This document shows, piece after piece, positions 5,771 to 6,707 of a DNA stretch of 6,707 nucleotides. The DNA is from UBA7887 sp964408735 (lineage in GTDB: Bacteria > Pseudomonadota > Alphaproteobacteria > UBA7887). The stretch is taken from the NCBI GenBank assembly GCA_964408735.1, contig CAYPAX010000158.1:1-6707 (forward strand), written 5' to 3'. The notes under the pieces were generated by a model that saw only the letters and a list, made by a program, of their open reading frames with translations, had not been told where the DNA came from and made no database searches. The position numbers and the translations under genes were made by a program. Each line of letters begins with the position of its first letter. Position 1 is the stretch's first letter.

Positions 5771-6640
5771 TCACTCATCCAGACTGTTGCAGGCGCCGGC
5801 AACGCGGGTCTGGCGCATCAGCCGGCGCTGCTTGTCGGCATCGTAACCGTTGCCGCGGTGAAGCAGACAGCGATTGTCCCAGATCACCAGCTCGCCGGGC
5901 TGCCAGGCGTGGCTCAGGATATGATCTTCGCCCGTCGCCCGCGCCATCAGATCGTCGAGCAGCACGCGGCTGTCCGCCTCCGACCAGCCGACGATCGACT
6001 TGGCGTGGGAGCCGACATAGTAATTCTTGCGGCCGTTGCGCGAATTCCTCCGCACCAGCCTCTGCTCGACCGGCGGCAGCGAAGCCGCGTGCGACGGGGT
6101 CACCGCGTCGGGGCCCACCTTGCTGCGGGAGAAAACGTAGTCGTGGATCGCGTGCAGCGGATCGATGCGGCGCTTTTCGTCATCCGACAAGCGCGCATAG
6201 GCCGCCCTGGCGCTGACGAACAGCGTCTCGCCGCCCTCGGACGGCACCTCGTAGACGCACATGATCGACACATAGCTCGGCACCGGGCGAAACGACGAGT
6301 CCGAGTGCCACATATTGTTGCCGGTCAGACGGACGATCTTGATGTTGTCGTTGCCTAGCGCCGTGCCGTCGGCCTCGACATTGCCGATGGTGGCAAAATA
6401 GTCGATCACGCCTTCCTGGCCGAGCTTCAGGTGATTGGCCTCCGGCTCGCCCAGCGCCCGCGTCAAGGCCAGGTGCCTCTCGTCGTCGAAGGGCTGGCCG
6501 GGGAAGCAGAGAAAGGAATATTCGTCGATCGCCGCGTGCAGCTCGCCCACCGCCTCATCCGAGAGCGGCGCCCGAAAATCGATGCCCTCGACGCGGGCGC
6601 CGAACTCTTCGTGCAGGGGCTCGAAAGTCAATGCGGCCAC
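5771..6640 (-). CDS. TfdA/TauD-family Fe(II)/2-oxoglutarate-dependent dioxygenase
   Basis: This 289-residue cytoplasmic oxygenase would couple 2-oxoglutarate decarboxylation to hydroxylation of an unknown substrate. The facial triad is visible: WHSDSSF (111-117) gives His112 and Asp114, and WDNRCLLHRG (254-263) gives His261. Thr139 in GGETLF (136-141) and an Arg in RRLMRQTRV (272-280) are placed to bind 2-oxoglutarate. From memory, the pattern (F-x-P-L-H near the N terminus, LWHSDSSF-like motif, PPVxxxLVR, GRK, WDNRC-LHRG-x-x-YD) looks closer to TfdA, the 2,4-D dioxygenase, than to taurine dioxygenase. TfdA-like genes are common in bacteria not known to degrade 2,4-D, so the substrate stays open. 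The start is GTG 6640, fixed by a strong SD. The gene is convergent with plsY, with no base between the stop codons. Only 17 bases separate the start from the right terminal repeat, so its native promoter is not in the window. Confidence 0.92.
   Translation of the reverse strand: MAALTFEPLHEEFGARVEGIDFRAPLSDEAVGELHAAIDEYSFLCFPGQPFDDERHLALTRALGEPEANHLKLGQEGVIDYFATIGNVEADGTALGNDNIKIVRLTGNNMWHSDSSFRPVPSYVSIMCVYEVPSEGGETLFVSARAAYARLSDDEKRRIDPLHAIHDYVFSRSKVGPDAVTPSHAASLPPVEQRLVRRNSRNGRKNYYVGSHAKSIVGWSEADSRVLLDDLMARATGEDHILSHAWQPGELVIWDNRCLLHRGNGYDADKQRRLMRQTRVAGACNSLDE
5779..5813 (+). terminator. Imperfect hairpin after the plsY stop, possible operon end
   Basis: CCAGAC (5779-5784) pairs with GTCTGG (5808-5813), and inside it TTGC (5787-5790) pairs with GCAA (5799-5802), around the palindrome GGCGCC. 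It begins 8 bases after the plsY stop, within the 3' coding end of the convergent dioxygenase gene. No T-run follows on either strand, so it would be at best a weak or Rho-assisted end. It is the only structure I see where the operon should terminate. Confidence 0.2.
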
Positions 6641-6646
6641 CGCAAT

Positions 6647-6653
6647 ACCTCCG
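6647..6653 (-). promoter_or_regulatory. Strong ribosome binding site of the dioxygenase gene
   Basis: On the minus strand CGGAGGT precedes the GTG start at 6640 by 6 bases, near-ideal sequence and spacing. This decides the start. The site lies only four bases from the inner edge of the terminal repeat, so the repeat, or whatever lies beyond it, must supply the promoter. Confidence 0.8.
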
Positions 6654-6657
6654 TTAG

Positions 6658-6707
6658 CAGCCCGTTGATTAAGTGGCTTTGCTGATTCTCACTCCCAGAC
6701 GATGAAT
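6658..6707 (-). repeat. Right copy of 50-bp perfect terminal inverted repeat
   Basis: This is the exact reverse complement of bases 1-50. On the + strand it begins CAGCCCGTTG and ends GACGATGAAT, the last base being the end of the window. If it is an insertion-sequence terminus, the element body lies to the right, outside the window, just as the body for the left copy lies to the left. No direct repeat suggesting a shared target duplication is seen next to the two copies (ATAGG inside the left one, CTAAC inside the right one, read inward). Confidence 0.95.

Noticed and set aside
4948..6216. Plus-strand open frame of 422 codons crossing pyrC, plsY and the dioxygenase
   Set aside because: It runs through three well-supported genes in the wrong frame or strand and is mostly Arg, Ala, Gly and Pro.
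5858..6358. Plus-strand open frame of 166 codons opposite the dioxygenase
   Set aside because: The minus-strand product has a complete facial triad and a strong SD, while this frame has neither motif nor SD.
1..6707. The whole window as a new composite transposon or defence island
   Set aside because: The genes between the repeats are mainly core housekeeping genes in a familiar order, with no transposase, nuclease-effector pair or other island hallmark. A contig bounded by repeats explains the ends more simply.

Overview
This is a GC-rich window, with gene content and order that suggest an alphaproteobacterium, probably Rhodospirillales-like. The support is a run of ruvX, an AEC transporter, pyrB, a pyrC-like dihydroorotase and plsY, with overlapping stop and start codons and high-GC codon use. 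The taxon is inferred from synteny and motif style, not from a marker search.

Layout: positions 1-50 and 6658-6707 are a perfect 50-bp inverted repeat forming the exact ends of the window. The most economical reading is a contig bounded by two opposed copies of one insertion sequence or other repeat. Just inside the left copy lies a membrane sensor histidine kinase (+). A 210-bp intergenic stretch follows, with a strong intrinsic terminator and a second hairpin that abuts the next start codon. Then comes a tight five-gene unit (+), 1435-5770: ruvX (16S rRNA processing), an AEC-family permease, pyrB (aspartate carbamoyltransferase), a pyrC-type dihydroorotase, and plsY (acyl-phosphate glycerol-3-phosphate acyltransferase). 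Spacings are ATGA overlap, 28 bp, ATGA overlap and 2 bp, so the five genes are probably one transcript. A TfdA/TauD-type Fe(II)/2-oxoglutarate dioxygenase lies on the minus strand, its stop codon directly touching the plsY stop. Its strong ribosome binding site is four bases from the right repeat.

Functionally the operon joins early pyrimidine synthesis (PyrB, and PyrC if active), membrane phospholipid initiation (PlsY), ribosome maturation (RuvX) and a permease of unknown substrate, all growth-linked roles. The kinase and the dioxygenase look like accessory neighbours. The main points for a second look are the perfect terminal repeats with inward-facing genes directly behind each, a dihydroorotase that keeps all but one of the expected metal ligands (His replaced by Arg73), the double-hairpin leader of ruvX, and the dioxygenase in the place where dprA often follows plsY. 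I see no CRISPR array, tRNA, rRNA, phage gene or complete transposase.
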